Below the pieces are notes generated by a model. The model worked only from the letters and a program-made list of their open reading frames with translations, did not search any database and was not told the DNA's origin. Made by a program: the position numbers and the translations under genes. From positions 1 to 45,324 of the forward strand of contig DASYTI010000122.1 of assembly GCA_036002485.1 (NCBI GenBank): a stretch of 45,324 bases of DNA, read 5' to 3'. This DNA comes from Candidatus Methylomirabilota bacterium (lineage in GTDB: Bacteria; Methylomirabilota; Methylomirabilia; Rokubacteriales; CSP1-6). This document shows positions 31,672 through 38,456 of the stretch, one piece after another; the stretch's first letter is position 1; every line of letters begins with the position of its first letter.

Positions 31672-33011
31672 GATCCCGCCCTTTTCGGCACGAGGGCAAG
31701 CCGGGCGTAAGAGGGTACGAGGTATCGCCGGGCTGCCTCCTGGATCTGCTTCCGCGTGACTCGATTCAGCCGCTCGACATACCCTCGATCCTCCTCCAGG
31801 CTCCACACTGTCTCGGCGCGGCCGTAGGCCAGTGCCAATCCTTCGGCCGTCTCCCGCCCGAACACGCGCTGAGCCTCGGCCGCCGTCACTGCCCGTTCGA
31901 CCTCGGCCGTCGTCACACCGTCCTCTTGGATCCGGCGGATCTCGGCGAGGATCGCCGCTTCCGCCTTTTCGAGATCCTTCGCCTCCAGCTGAGCGGTGAC
32001 CGTGACCGCCCCGCCACCCTCTAGTGTCCCGTAGCCCGCGCTGATCGTGGACACCAGCCGCGTGCGTTCGCGCAGCGACTGCGTGAGCCGCGACGTCAGC
32101 GACCCGCCCAGTATGTGGGCCAGGAGATCCACGGCGTACATGTCCTGGTCTCTCAGCTTCGGTGCGCGCCACCCCAACCCCAGAGATGCCTGACGCTCGG
32201 ACCGCTCGAGACTCTGGCGTCTATTCTCACCAAGGGCCGGCTGAGGCGGGAGGGGCACCCGGCGGAACGATCCGCCGGCCGCGTCTCCGAATGCCCGCAC
32301 GGCAGCGGCCCGAACCGAGGCTGGATCCACCGCGCCCACCACGACCAGCGTCATGTTGGCCGGGACATAGTGGCGCTTGTAGTAGCCACGCAGTGTCTCG
32401 CGCGATGCGGCCCGGAGCGCGGCAGGATCGCCGAGAACCGGGAACCCGTAGGGATGCGCCGTGAAAACCAGTTCGTAGAGTCGCCGCACGAGAAATGATC
32501 GCGGGTTGTCTTCACCGAGCCGCACCTCTTCAAACACGACTTCGCGCTCTCGAGCGAGCTCCGTCGAATCGAAGGTGGAGTTGAACGCCATATCGGCCAT
32601 GACCTCGATGGCGCGCTCTGCGCGGCGCGAGGGCAGCAGCATGTAGTAGTACGTATAGTCGAGCGAGGTCGCGGCATTCGTACGCCCTCCCACGCGTTCC
32701 ACCTCGCTGTCCACGAATCCCGGTCCCAATCTCTCCGTTCCCTTGAAGAGCATATGCTCGGCAAAGTGCGAGAAGCCTCGCTCAGAGGGTGCCTCATCGC
32801 GGCCCCCGACGCCCACCCAGAGCTGGACGGACACGACTTCGGCGGTGCGGTGTTCCTGGATGATGAGGCGAAGCCCATTGGGCAGCACTTCCCGTGATGG
32901 CGGCGTCAGCGGTGGGCTTGCGGATATGGACGTGCGGGATGTGGTACAGCTGACCAGGAGAACCGCGGCGACTGTCCAGACCGCGAATAACTCCATTGAT
33001 CGACGCTTCAT
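31668..33011 (-). CDS. M16 zinc peptidase, catalytic subunit, probable lipoprotein
   Basis: Catalytic half of an M16B peptidase pair. The zinc motif HFAEH (SHFAEHMLFKGTERL) lies near residue 83, with the downstream metal Glu in EREVVFEEVRLGEDNPRS. The N-terminus is a lipoprotein signal: VWTVAAVLLVSC, with the lipobox LVSC placing Cys near residue 22, so the mature protein is probably membrane-anchored in the periplasm. Residue 2 after the Cys is Thr, which favours outer-membrane sorting under the Escherichia coli rule; the rule may not hold here. The ATG at 33011 lies nine bases after a TAGGCT box. A second ATG at codon 6 would also keep the signal. Confidence 0.92.
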   Translation of the reverse strand: MKRRSMELFAVWTVAAVLLVSCTTSRTSISASPPLTPPSREVLPNGLRLIIQEHRTAEVVSVQLWVGVGGRDEAPSERGFSHFAEHMLFKGTERLGPGFVDSEVERVGGRTNAATSLDYTYYYMLLPSRRAERAIEVMADMAFNSTFDSTELAREREVVFEEVRLGEDNPRSFLVRRLYELVFTAHPYGFPVLGDPAALRAASRETLRGYYKRHYVPANMTLVVVGAVDPASVRAAAVRAFGDAAGGSFRRVPLPPQPALGENRRQSLERSERQASLGLGWRAPKLRDQDMYAVDLLAHILGGSLTSRLTQSLRERTRLVSTISAGYGTLEGGGAVTVTAQLEAKDLEKAEAAILAEIRRIQEDGVTTAEVERAVTAAEAQRVFGRETAEGLALAYGRAETVWSLEEDRGYVERLNRVTRKQIQEAARRYLVPSYARLALVPKRAGS

Positions 33012-33020
33012 ACAGGCGTG

Positions 33021-33049
33021 AGCCTAGCAGACCCGGACGGACCGCTCAA
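33021..33049 (-). promoter_or_regulatory. Sigma-70 promoter for the M16 pair, possibly leaderless
   Basis: On the minus strand TTGAGC (33049-33044), a 17-base spacer and TAGGCT (33026-33021) form a good promoter. TAGGCT ends only nine bases before the ATG at 33011, so transcription should begin at or within about two bases of the start codon. Confidence 0.55.
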
Positions 33050-33221
33050 CTCGGTCACCCGGGGGCCAGGGGGGAGTCCTCAGTGCGTCTTTTGGGGGCA
33101 CTTTGCCAAGAGCGGAGCGGGGATCTCCTCGGGCAGAACGCCGCCTCCCACCGTGTAAGGGTACCTGCTGTTAGCTATGCAAGTAGGTGATTCATTGGCA
33201 TTTACCGAGCTGGAGACCATG

Positions 33222-33237
33222 TGGCACCGCTTCTGCA
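33222..33237 (+). promoter_or_regulatory. Candidate sigma-54 (-24/-12) promoter for the repeat-protein gene
   Basis: TGGCACCGCTTCTGCA has GG and GC separated by exactly ten bases, as required by RpoN, with TGGCAC matching the -24 consensus and CTGCA close to TTGCA. Transcription would begin near 33248, leaving a leader of about 118 bases. No enhancer-binding site was identified. Confidence 0.35.
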
Positions 33238-33365
33238 CTCTACCCCCCGCGAATGGCAGAATCGAGTAATAACGACTGGATTCTTAGGGATGCCCCAGGC
33301 TCAGTGGGGAGTCGATGGGGCGAGCGGCAGTAGGGCCTACAACCTATATGGAAAGGACGAAGACA

Positions 33366-33905
33366 ATGAAGAAGTTGCTTGCAGCGGTTCTCAGCGTGGC
33401 GGTGGCGCTGTCGCTCTCGCCCGCTCTGAGCTCGGCTCAGTCCAGCAGTTGCCCCGCGGAAGTCACGCAGGCGAAGGACATGCTGAGCAAGAAGACGGCG
33501 TCGGTCAAGCCCGACGAGATCCAGGCCCCGCGGTCGCTGGCTGGCGCACGGCAGAACGAAGCCCAGCAGGCTCCTCGCGGCAACCAGAACCTCCAGGCTC
33601 CGCGTGGTAACCAGGATGTTCAGGCGCCCCGCTCTTTGGCTGGTGCGCGCCAGGACATTGAAGCTCCTCGCGGTAACCAGGACCTCCAGGCTCCTCGTGG
33701 CAACCAGAACGTGCAGGCGCCCCGCGGCAACCAGGATCTCCAGGCTCCTCGGACTAGCACTGGCGCCACCGCTACGGCCCAGGCTCCTCGGGCTGACATG
33801 ACGAAGGCTGCTTCGCTCGTGAAGGAAGCGGAAGCCGCTTGCAAGGTTGGCAACATGACGCTGGCTTCGGACAAGGCCAAGGCGGCGCTGGCGATCCTGA
33901 AGTAA
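33366..33905 (+). CDS. Secreted QAPR-repeat protein of unknown function
   Basis: I do not recognise this 179-residue protein. The ATG at 33366 is preceded by GGAAAGGACGAAGACA and opens a clear Sec signal peptide (MKKLLAAVLSVAVALSLSPA, cleavage near SSAQ). The mature part has an N-terminal helix-forming segment with Cys29 (CPAEVTQAKDMLSKK). Then come nine repeats starting [QE]APR (residues 53-142), most often nine residues long, as in QAPRGNQDL, with 13- and 15-residue variants QAPRSLAGARQ. An Ala/Lys-rich C-terminal helix with Cys159 follows. The two Cys could join the two helices. The array is Pro/Arg/Gln/Asn-rich and probably extended. It is one of only two plus-strand genes, is flanked by a strong terminator, and looks monocistronic. 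A role in the periplasm or at the cell surface is inference. Confidence 0.82.
   Translation: MKKLLAAVLSVAVALSLSPALSSAQSSSCPAEVTQAKDMLSKKTASVKPDEIQAPRSLAGARQNEAQQAPRGNQNLQAPRGNQDVQAPRSLAGARQDIEAPRGNQDLQAPRGNQNVQAPRGNQDLQAPRTSTGATATAQAPRADMTKAASLVKEAEAACKVGNMTLASDKAKAALAILK
33522..33791 (+). repeat. Nine tandem [QE]APR repeats inside the secreted protein gene
   Basis: Units start at codons 53, 68, 77, 86, 99, 108, 117, 126 and 139. Their lengths are 15, 9, 9, 13, 9, 9, 9 and 13 codons, then a final partial unit. Synonymous codons differ among units (CAGGCTCCTCGC, CAGGCGCCCCGC, CAGGCCCCGCGG), so the repeat is conserved as protein more than as DNA. Confidence 0.9.
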
Positions 33906-33929
33906 TAGAAGACTAGACGTCGATCCACC

Positions 33930-33968
33930 GAGGCCCCGGAGATCCCACCTCCGGGGCCTCTTCTTTTT
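33930..33968 (+). terminator. Intrinsic terminator of the repeat-protein gene
   Basis: A perfect 12-base stem, GAGGCCCCGGAG with CTCCGGGGCCTC, closes a seven-base loop and is followed by TTCTTTTT. It lies 24 bases after the repeat-protein stop. The T-run is on the plus strand only, so it does not clearly terminate the convergent HIT gene. Confidence 0.93.
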
Positions 33969-33990
33969 GGCTCGCGAGGGGCCAGAGCGA

Positions 33991-34323
33991 TCAACCACGA
34001 CGGCCCGCGGTGAGATGGAAGTGAAGGTGGTGAACAATTTGCCCGCCCTCGGGTCCCGTATTGCACGTGAGGCGGTAACCTCGCTCGCCATATCCCGCTC
34101 GCTCGGCCAGGAGCTTGGCGACGTGGACACAGCGACCCATCACCGCCTCGTCGCCGGGCTCGAGCCTCGCGATCGACTCCACGTGTCGTTTCGGGATGAT
34201 GAGCAGATGCACGGGTGCCTTGGGGTAGAGATCCTTGAAGGCCAGGACAAGATCGTCCTCGTATTCGATGTCCGCCTCGGTCTGGCGGGCAACAATCCGG
34301 CAGAAGACGCAGGCCGAGGTTAT
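33991..34323 (-). CDS. HIT-family hydrolase with an apparent ATA start codon
   Basis: Histidine-triad nucleotide hydrolase, HinT-like. Translating upstream of the short 73-residue frame gives a full 110-residue HIT protein: the N-terminal zinc-type CVFCRIVARQTEADI, VLAFKDLYPKAPVHLLIIPK, then GYRLTCNTGPEGGQIVHHLHFHL with the triad HHLHFHL. The only in-frame stop upstream is TAG, 20 codons before the first Cys, and no ATG, GTG or TTG lies between it and the core. ATA at 34323-34321 is the best start: it gives (M)TSACVFC and has AAGGG eight bases upstream. A GTG at 34212 would remove the first third of the fold. A mutated start, rare initiation, or a sequence error are the options. Confidence 0.78.
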   Translation of the reverse strand: MTSACVFCRIVARQTEADIEYEDDLVLAFKDLYPKAPVHLLIIPKRHVESIARLEPGDEAVMGRCVHVAKLLAERAGYGERGYRLTCNTGPEGGQIVHHLHFHLTAGRRG

Positions 34324-34341
34324 GGGTCGCCCTTGGTCGTG

Positions 34342-34347
34342 TATAAT
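34342..34347 (+). promoter_or_regulatory. TATAAT box for the 42-residue Cys/His gene
   Basis: A perfect TATAAT on the plus strand, with TTATGG 16 bases upstream as a weak -35. Transcription would start near 34354, leaving a leader of about 43 bases. The box lies just upstream of the divergent HIT start, so the two promoters may overlap. Confidence 0.45.
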
Positions 34348-34396
34348 CGCGTGGTCGATCGACGGCTATTCAGATCCCTTACCGAAGGAGACCGGG

Positions 34397-34525
34397 ATGG
34401 GCTCCTGCCCGAAGTGCAAGCTTAGGATTCGCAAGAACGGCAACCACGTCAAGCTCGGCTCGATCTGGTATCACAAGATGTGTCCGGCGAAGGCAGGTCG
34501 GGCCGCCCGCTCCACCGCTCGATGA
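34397..34525 (+). CDS. 42-residue Cys/His-rich (zinc-ribbon-like) microprotein
   Basis: I do not recognise this protein. The ATG at 34397 is preceded by AAGGAG at the ideal six-base spacing. The product (MGSCPKCKLRIRKNGNHVKL then GSIWYHKMCP and a basic tail) has a CPKC pair near residue 4 and an HxxC pair at residues 26-29 (YHKMC). Together these could hold one zinc ion. The protein is strongly basic (Lys, Arg), which suggests contact with nucleic acid or ribosomes. It is divergent from the HIT gene and convergent with tRNA-Ala. The strong ribosome site, TATAAT box and spaced Cys/His pairs make it a likely real gene despite its size. Confidence 0.72.
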   Translation: MGSCPKCKLRIRKNGNHVKLGSIWYHKMCPAKAGRAARSTAR

Positions 34526-34556
34526 AAAACGGGGCGCCGGCATCATCCGGCGCCCC
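34525..34556 (-). terminator. Intrinsic terminator after tRNA-Ala
   Basis: A perfect ten-base stem, GGGGCGCCGG with CCGGCGCCCC, closes a six-base loop (34531-34556). On the minus strand it is followed by GTTTTT. It ends transcription of tRNA-Ala and overlaps the last base of the convergent Cys/His gene. Confidence 0.88.
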
Positions 34557-34568
34557 GACACGTCCTGA

Positions 34569-34644
34569 TGGTGGAGGGTAAGGGATTCGAACCCTCGACC
34601 TCGGCGTTGCGAACGCCGCGCTCTCCCAACTGAGCTAACCCCCC
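34569..34644 (-). tRNA. tRNA-Ala (anticodon CGC)
   Basis: The 76-base minus-strand sequence folds as a complete cloverleaf with an encoded CCA. The acceptor stem is GGGGGGT with ACCCTCC and holds the G3:U70 pair that marks alanine tRNAs. The anticodon stem CGGCG/CGCCG closes the loop TTCGCAA, giving anticodon CGC, which reads GCG. The T arm has the usual GGTTCGAATCC. It has its own promoter upstream and a strong terminator downstream. Confidence 0.97.
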
Positions 34645-34658
34645 GAAACAGCCTCGTC

Positions 34659-34687
34659 ATTCTACCCGCCGGACCTTCTCGCGACAA
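34659..34687 (-). promoter_or_regulatory. Sigma-70 promoter of tRNA-Ala
   Basis: On the minus strand TTGTCG (34687-34682), a 17-base spacer and TAGAAT (34664-34659) form a good promoter. The predicted transcript starts about eight bases before the mature tRNA. It lies in the 73-base gap after the slipin gene. Confidence 0.65.
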
Positions 34688-34717
34688 GTCTCCTGGGCGT
34701 AGCCGCCCTGCCCGCCG

Positions 34718-35524
34718 TCACGATTTGGGAGCTTGGCTGTCTCCGAAGGCCTTGAGAAGTGGCGCGAAGAGGTCGAGCGGCAAGGGGAAGAACGTCGTCG
34801 TATTCCTCTCCGAAGCTACTTCACGCATGGTTTGGAGATAGCGCAGCTGCACGGCGATGGGGAAGCGGGCCAGGACCTCGGCCGCCTCGCTCAGCTTGGC
34901 GGCGGCCTGGGCCTCGCCCTCGGCGTTGATGACCTTGGCCCGACGCTCGCGCTCGGCCTCGGCCTGCTTGGACATCGCCCGCTGAAGATCCTGCGGAAGG
35001 TCGACGTTCTTGACCTCCACGGAGGTAACCTTGACGCCCCACGGGTTCGTGTGTTGATCGATGATCCGGGTCAGCTGCTCGTTGATCTTCTCTCGCGAGG
35101 ACAGGAGATCGTCCAGCTCCTGCTGGCCCAGCACGCTCCGCAGCGTCGTCTGCGCCATCTGCGAGGTCGCGTAGAGATAGTCCTCCACGCCGATGACCGC
35201 CTTGTTGGCGTCCAGTACGCGGAAGAAGATGACGGCGTTGACCTTGACCGACACGTTGTCCTTGGTGATGACATCCTGCGGGGGCACATCCATGGTGATG
35301 GTCCGGAGGCTGACCTTGACCATCTTGTCCACGAGCGGGATGAGGAGGAGCAGCCCGGGACCCGTCCCGTCGCCGCCGGGGTTGACCACGGCGCGAGCCT
35401 GCCTGCCGAAGCGAAAAATGACGGCCCGCTCGTACTCGCGCAGGATCCGGACGGCGTTCAGAATGATGAAGAACGCGATGATGGCAACGGGGATGAACCC
35501 CAGCGTCCAGTCGAATCCGAGCAT
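34718..35524 (-). CDS. Slipin (stomatin/prohibitin-like SPFH-domain protein)
   Basis: Membrane-anchored scaffold of the SPFH/band 7 superfamily. One N-terminal hydrophobic hairpin (about residues 5-25, [20 protein letters not shown]) is followed by the SPFH domain with [12 protein letters not shown] and [19 protein letters not shown], then a coiled coil rich in Ala and Glu ([20 protein letters not shown]). The hydrophobic C-terminal [19 protein letters not shown] matches the segment that the archaeal NfeD-type protease 1510-N is known to cut in its partner slipin. It lies 16 bases after nfeD. The pair ends the series that begins with mocA. Confidence 0.93.
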   Translation of the reverse strand: MLGFDWTLGFIPVAIIAFFIILNAVRILREYERAVIFRFGRQARAVVNPGGDGTGPGLLLLIPLVDKMVKVSLRTITMDVPPQDVITKDNVSVKVNAVIFFRVLDANKAVIGVEDYLYATSQMAQTTLRSVLGQQELDDLLSSREKINEQLTRIIDQHTNPWGVKVTSVEVKNVDLPQDLQRAMSKQAEAERERRAKVINAEGEAQAAAKLSEAAEVLARFPIAVQLRYLQTMREVASERNTTTFFPLPLDLFAPLLKAFGDSQAPKS

Positions 35525-35540
35525 GTCGCGCCTCCTGCGT

Positions 35541-36848
35541 CTAGGAGCGGTTCGCGGCCCGGCTGACCCGGAGCGTCAGCCCGTCTACGCCGGTTACGCG
35601 CACCGTCTCGCCGGCCGGGACGGGCGCGTCCTCGGCCACGGCGCGCCAGATCTCGCCATCGAGCTGCACCTGCCCTTCGGGATCAAGCGCGGCTCGTACC
35701 ACGGCGCGCTGGCCGATCATCCCCGCGGCCCCCGTGGTCGGGGGACGCCGCATCGCGCGCACCCCGGCGGAGACGGCCCAGATCGCGAGCCCCGCGCTCG
35801 CCCCCACCGTGGGCAGGATCACCGCCCATGACACGCGGAAGCCCGCCTCGGGCGCTTCGTAGAGCATGAAGGAGCCGAGGACCATGGAGATGACGCCGCC
35901 GATGGTCAACACGCCGTGGCTCGCGATCTTGATCTCGGCGATGAGCAGGGCCACCCCAAACAGGATGAGCAGGAGCCCGGCCCAGTTGATGGGCAGGCTC
36001 TGGAAGGCGAAGAAGGCCAGGATCAGGGAGATGCCCCCGATCACGCCGGGAAGCACGACGCCCGGGTTCGACAGCTCGAAGAAGATGCCGAGCATGCCGA
36101 CCATCATGAGGATATAGGCGATGTTCGGATCCGTGATCAGAGCCAGGAAGCGGTCCCGGAACCGGATCTCGATGACTTTCACGGGCGCGTTCTTCGTCTC
36201 GAGGGTGACCAATCCCCGCTTCGTCTTGAGGACTCGCCCGTCGATCTTCTCGAGCAGGTCAGGCACGCTGTTGGCGATCAGGTCGATCACCTTCAGCTTG
36301 AGCGCCTCGCGCTCCGTGACGGATACGGACGACCGCACGGCTTTCTCCATCCATTCGGCATTTCGCCCGCGCTCCGTGGCGAGCGTCCGCGCGAAGGCCG
36401 CCGCGTCGTTCTCGACCTTCTTGAGCATGTCCTTGTCCATTTGCCCGCCCACGGCCACGGGATGCGCCGCGCCCATATTCGTGGCCGGCGCCATGGCCGC
36501 CACGTGCGCGGCCATGGTGAGGAAGACTCCGGCCGATGCCGCGCGAGCGCCCGTGGGGGCGACGTACACGATCACGGGAATCTCGGCATTGAGAATGCTC
36601 TGGACCATGGACCGCATGGAACGCTCCAGCCCCCCTGGCGTATTGAGCTGGACCACGAGCGCCTGCGAGCCGTCGGCCTGAGCCCGCTCGATGGCCGCGG
36701 CGAGCAGGCGGACCGTGATGGGTGTGATGGCGCCGTCGATGTCGATCACCGACACCGGTCTCGCGGCCCAGGCGCACGTGGGGGCCAGGGTGGCGAGCAG
36801 GAGCGAGACGAGCATGCACCGCCGTAACCGCCTGTCGGGCCCGGTCAT
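35541..36848 (-). CDS. NfeD-family membrane-bound serine protease (ClpP class, long form)
   Basis: Long-form NfeD protein of 435 residues. A signal peptide (about residues 1-28, cleavage near AWA) precedes a ClpP/SppA-like protease domain. Ser near residue 105 in [16 protein letters not shown] and Lys near residue 163 in EWMEKAVRS form the expected Ser-Lys dyad. Four to five membrane helices follow (about residues 230-370), then a C-terminal OB-like NfeD domain ([20 protein letters not shown]). This matches archaeal 1510-N plus NfeD in a single chain. It is paired with slipin, its usual genomic partner, and starts 19 bases after sufS. Confidence 0.93.
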   Translation of the reverse strand: MTGPDRRLRRCMLVSLLLATLAPTCAWAARPVSVIDIDGAITPITVRLLAAAIERAQADGSQALVVQLNTPGGLERSMRSMVQSILNAEIPVIVYVAPTGARAASAGVFLTMAAHVAAMAPATNMGAAHPVAVGGQMDKDMLKKVENDAAAFARTLATERGRNAEWMEKAVRSSVSVTEREALKLKVIDLIANSVPDLLEKIDGRVLKTKRGLVTLETKNAPVKVIEIRFRDRFLALITDPNIAYILMMVGMLGIFFELSNPGVVLPGVIGGISLILAFFAFQSLPINWAGLLLILFGVALLIAEIKIASHGVLTIGGVISMVLGSFMLYEAPEAGFRVSWAVILPTVGASAGLAIWAVSAGVRAMRRPPTTGAAGMIGQRAVVRAALDPEGQVQLDGEIWRAVAEDAPVPAGETVRVTGVDGLTLRVSRAANRS

Positions 36849-36867
36849 GGAAGCCTCCCGGCGAAGA

Positions 36868-38085
36868 TCAGAGCGCGCCGCGAAGCGACTGGACGGCTTC
36901 GCTCAGGCGCTCGATCTCGGCGGCGGTATTGTAGACCGAGAAGCTGGCCCGCAGGGTGCCCACGATGCCGAGCCGCCTCATGAGCGGCTGCGCGCAGTGA
37001 TGCCCCGCCCGCACGCCGATCCCGCGCTCGTCGAGCAGGGCGGCGCCGTCGTGGGGGTGGAGGCCCTCCACGTTGAAGGCGACCACGGCGCCCCTGAGTT
37101 CGGCATTGCGCGGCCCGTAGAGGGTGACGCCGGGGATGCGCTCCAGAGCGTCGATGGCGAGCCGGCAGAGCGCGCGCTCGTGGGCCTCGACCCGGGCCAT
37201 GCCGAGCTTGTCGAGGTAGTCCACGGCCGCATGGAGACCGACGGCTTCGGCGATGGGCGGCGTGCCGGGCTCGAAGCGCCACGGAAGGTCATTCCACTGC
37301 GCGTGGTCGATCCAGACCTCTTTGATCATCTCGCTGCCGCCCAGCCCTGGCTCCAGTCTCTCGAGCACCTCGCGTCGGCCGTAGAGGACGCCGATTCCCG
37401 TGGGGCCCAGCATCTTGTGCGCCGAGAAGACGTAGAAGTCGCACCCCGTCCCCACGACATCGAGAGAGAGGTGAGGGGCCGCCTGCGCGCCGTCGAGAAG
37501 AACCAGCGCTCCCGCCTCGTGAGCCCACCGGGTCATGTCGGTGACGGGGTTGATGGTGCCGAGCACATTCGAGACGTGAGCGATGGCCACGAGTCGCGTG
37601 CGCGGCGACAGCAGGCGCCCGAACGCGTCCAGGTCGAGCACGCCCTCGCCGACCACGGGCACCGCCTTCACGACCGCGCCCCGCTCCCGGCAGATCATCT
37701 GCCACGGGATGAGGTTCGAATGGTGCTCCATCTCCGTGACCAGGATCTCGTCTCCGGGCTTGAGGGTGAGGGCCAGCGCGCGCGCCACGACATTGATGCC
37801 GTCGGTGGTCCCGCGCGTGAAGATGATCTCCTCTCGGAACCGGGCGGCCACGAATACCCGGACGGCATCCCGCGCGGCCTCGTAGACCTCCGTGGCCTCC
37901 TCGCCCAAGGTGTGAATGGAGCGATGGACATTGGCGTGCGTCCGCTCGTAGTAGTTCTGCATCGCCTCGAGAACCTGCCTCGGCTTCTGGCTGGACGCGG
38001 CCGAGTCGAGGTAGACGAGCGGCTGGCCGTGGACGATACGCCGCAGGATGGGGAAGTCGGCCCGAGTCTGCTCGCCGAGGGTCAT
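36868..38085 (-). CDS. sufS: SufS-type cysteine desulfurase
   Basis: PLP enzyme that takes sulfur from cysteine as a persulfide. From the ATG at 38085 it is 405 residues. The opening FPILRRIVHGQPLVYLDSAA is typical of SufS/CsdA. The PLP lysine lies in VFSAHKMLGPTGIGVLYG near residue 225, and the catalytic cysteine in GVRAGHHCAQPLMRRLG near residue 364, as in group II desulfurases. The start overlaps the sufU-like stop by four bases, so the two are translationally coupled. The longer frame to 38331 is a shadow of sufU. Its place behind coxF and the MoeA-like gene suggests a role in Fe-S or molybdenum-cofactor sulfuration, in addition to or instead of general Suf work; sufBCD are absent. Confidence 0.93.
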   Translation of the reverse strand: MTLGEQTRADFPILRRIVHGQPLVYLDSAASSQKPRQVLEAMQNYYERTHANVHRSIHTLGEEATEVYEAARDAVRVFVAARFREEIIFTRGTTDGINVVARALALTLKPGDEILVTEMEHHSNLIPWQMICRERGAVVKAVPVVGEGVLDLDAFGRLLSPRTRLVAIAHVSNVLGTINPVTDMTRWAHEAGALVLLDGAQAAPHLSLDVVGTGCDFYVFSAHKMLGPTGIGVLYGRREVLERLEPGLGGSEMIKEVWIDHAQWNDLPWRFEPGTPPIAEAVGLHAAVDYLDKLGMARVEAHERALCRLAIDALERIPGVTLYGPRNAELRGAVVAFNVEGLHPHDGAALLDERGIGVRAGHHCAQPLMRRLGIVGTLRASFSVYNTAAEIERLSEAVQSLRGAL

Positions 38086-38453
38086 CTCGCCACCTCCCGG
38101 CCCTCGAGGGCGCCCTGCAGCACCGACAGGGGCAGGGTGACGCATCTCATGCGGGTGGGGCGTATGTCGGCCTCCAGCCGCTCGAGCAGGGCGGGAGCCT
38201 GAAGGGACGCGGCATCCTCCACCGACTTTCCGAGCGCGAGCTCGATCAAAAGGTCTGCGGAGGCCGCGCAGATCGCGCAGCTGTCGCCGCGGTGCCGCGC
38301 ATCCGCCAGTCGACCGTCGGTGATCCGGCACTCGATGCGGATCCGATCGCCACAGAGTGGGTTGACGTCCTCGAAAGCCGCTTCAGGCGCGGGCAGGCTG
38401 CCTCGGAAGCGCGGCTTCCGGAAGCGCTCACGAATGACGTCGCTGTAGACCAT
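38082..38453 (-). CDS. SufU/IscU-like scaffold or sulfur-transfer protein
   Basis: Small partner of the neighbouring cysteine desulfurase. The 123-residue protein has the three conserved cysteines: NPLCGDRIRIEC near residue 34, SCAICAASADL near residue 59, and RMRCVTLPLSVL near residue 103. The Asp after the first Cys (CGD) is kept. Where SufU usually has GCSIS, this protein has SCAIC, giving an extra cysteine three residues on. It is shorter than Bacillus subtilis SufU and seems to lack the insertion before the third Cys that sets SufU apart from IscU. In Bacillus SufU is a zinc-dependent persulfide acceptor, not a scaffold, so both roles stay open. Confidence 0.85.
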   Translation of the reverse strand: MVYSDVIRERFRKPRFRGSLPAPEAAFEDVNPLCGDRIRIECRITDGRLADARHRGDSCAICAASADLLIELALGKSVEDAASLQAPALLERLEADIRPTRMRCVTLPLSVLQGALEGREVAR

Positions 38454-38456
38454 GAC

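Larger units (their letters stand above)
33012..33365. other. 354-base divergent intergenic region
   Basis: Separates the minus-strand M16 gene from the plus-strand repeat-protein gene, and is locally less rich in G+C (about 33160-33215). I see the M16 promoter at its left end and a sigma-54-like -24/-12 element near 33222. The Shine-Dalgarno stretch GGAAAGGA ends eight bases before the ATG at 33366. I found no convincing reading frame; the overlapping candidates are shadows. Confidence 0.6.

Noticed and set aside
30370-32172. 600-residue version of the inactive M16 protein
   Set aside because: Sequence upstream of the GTG at 31671 is a shadow of the active M16 gene, and the signal peptide begins at the GTG.
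33221-33610. 129-residue plus-strand frame overlapping the start of the repeat-protein gene
   Set aside because: It lacks a ribosome site and overlaps the QAPR protein in a different frame; its composition is that of a shadow.
34235-34525. 96-residue version of the Cys/His microprotein
   Set aside because: The upstream part is antisense to the HIT gene and lies before the TATAAT box; the AAGGAG points to the ATG at 34397.
34530-34556. Terminator for the plus-strand Cys/His gene
   Set aside because: The hairpin is followed by GACACGTCC on the plus strand with no T-run, so it acts as a minus-strand terminator.
36868-38331. 487-residue version of sufS
   Set aside because: The additional N-terminus is sufU read in another frame. 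SufS homology starts at MTLGEQTRADF.
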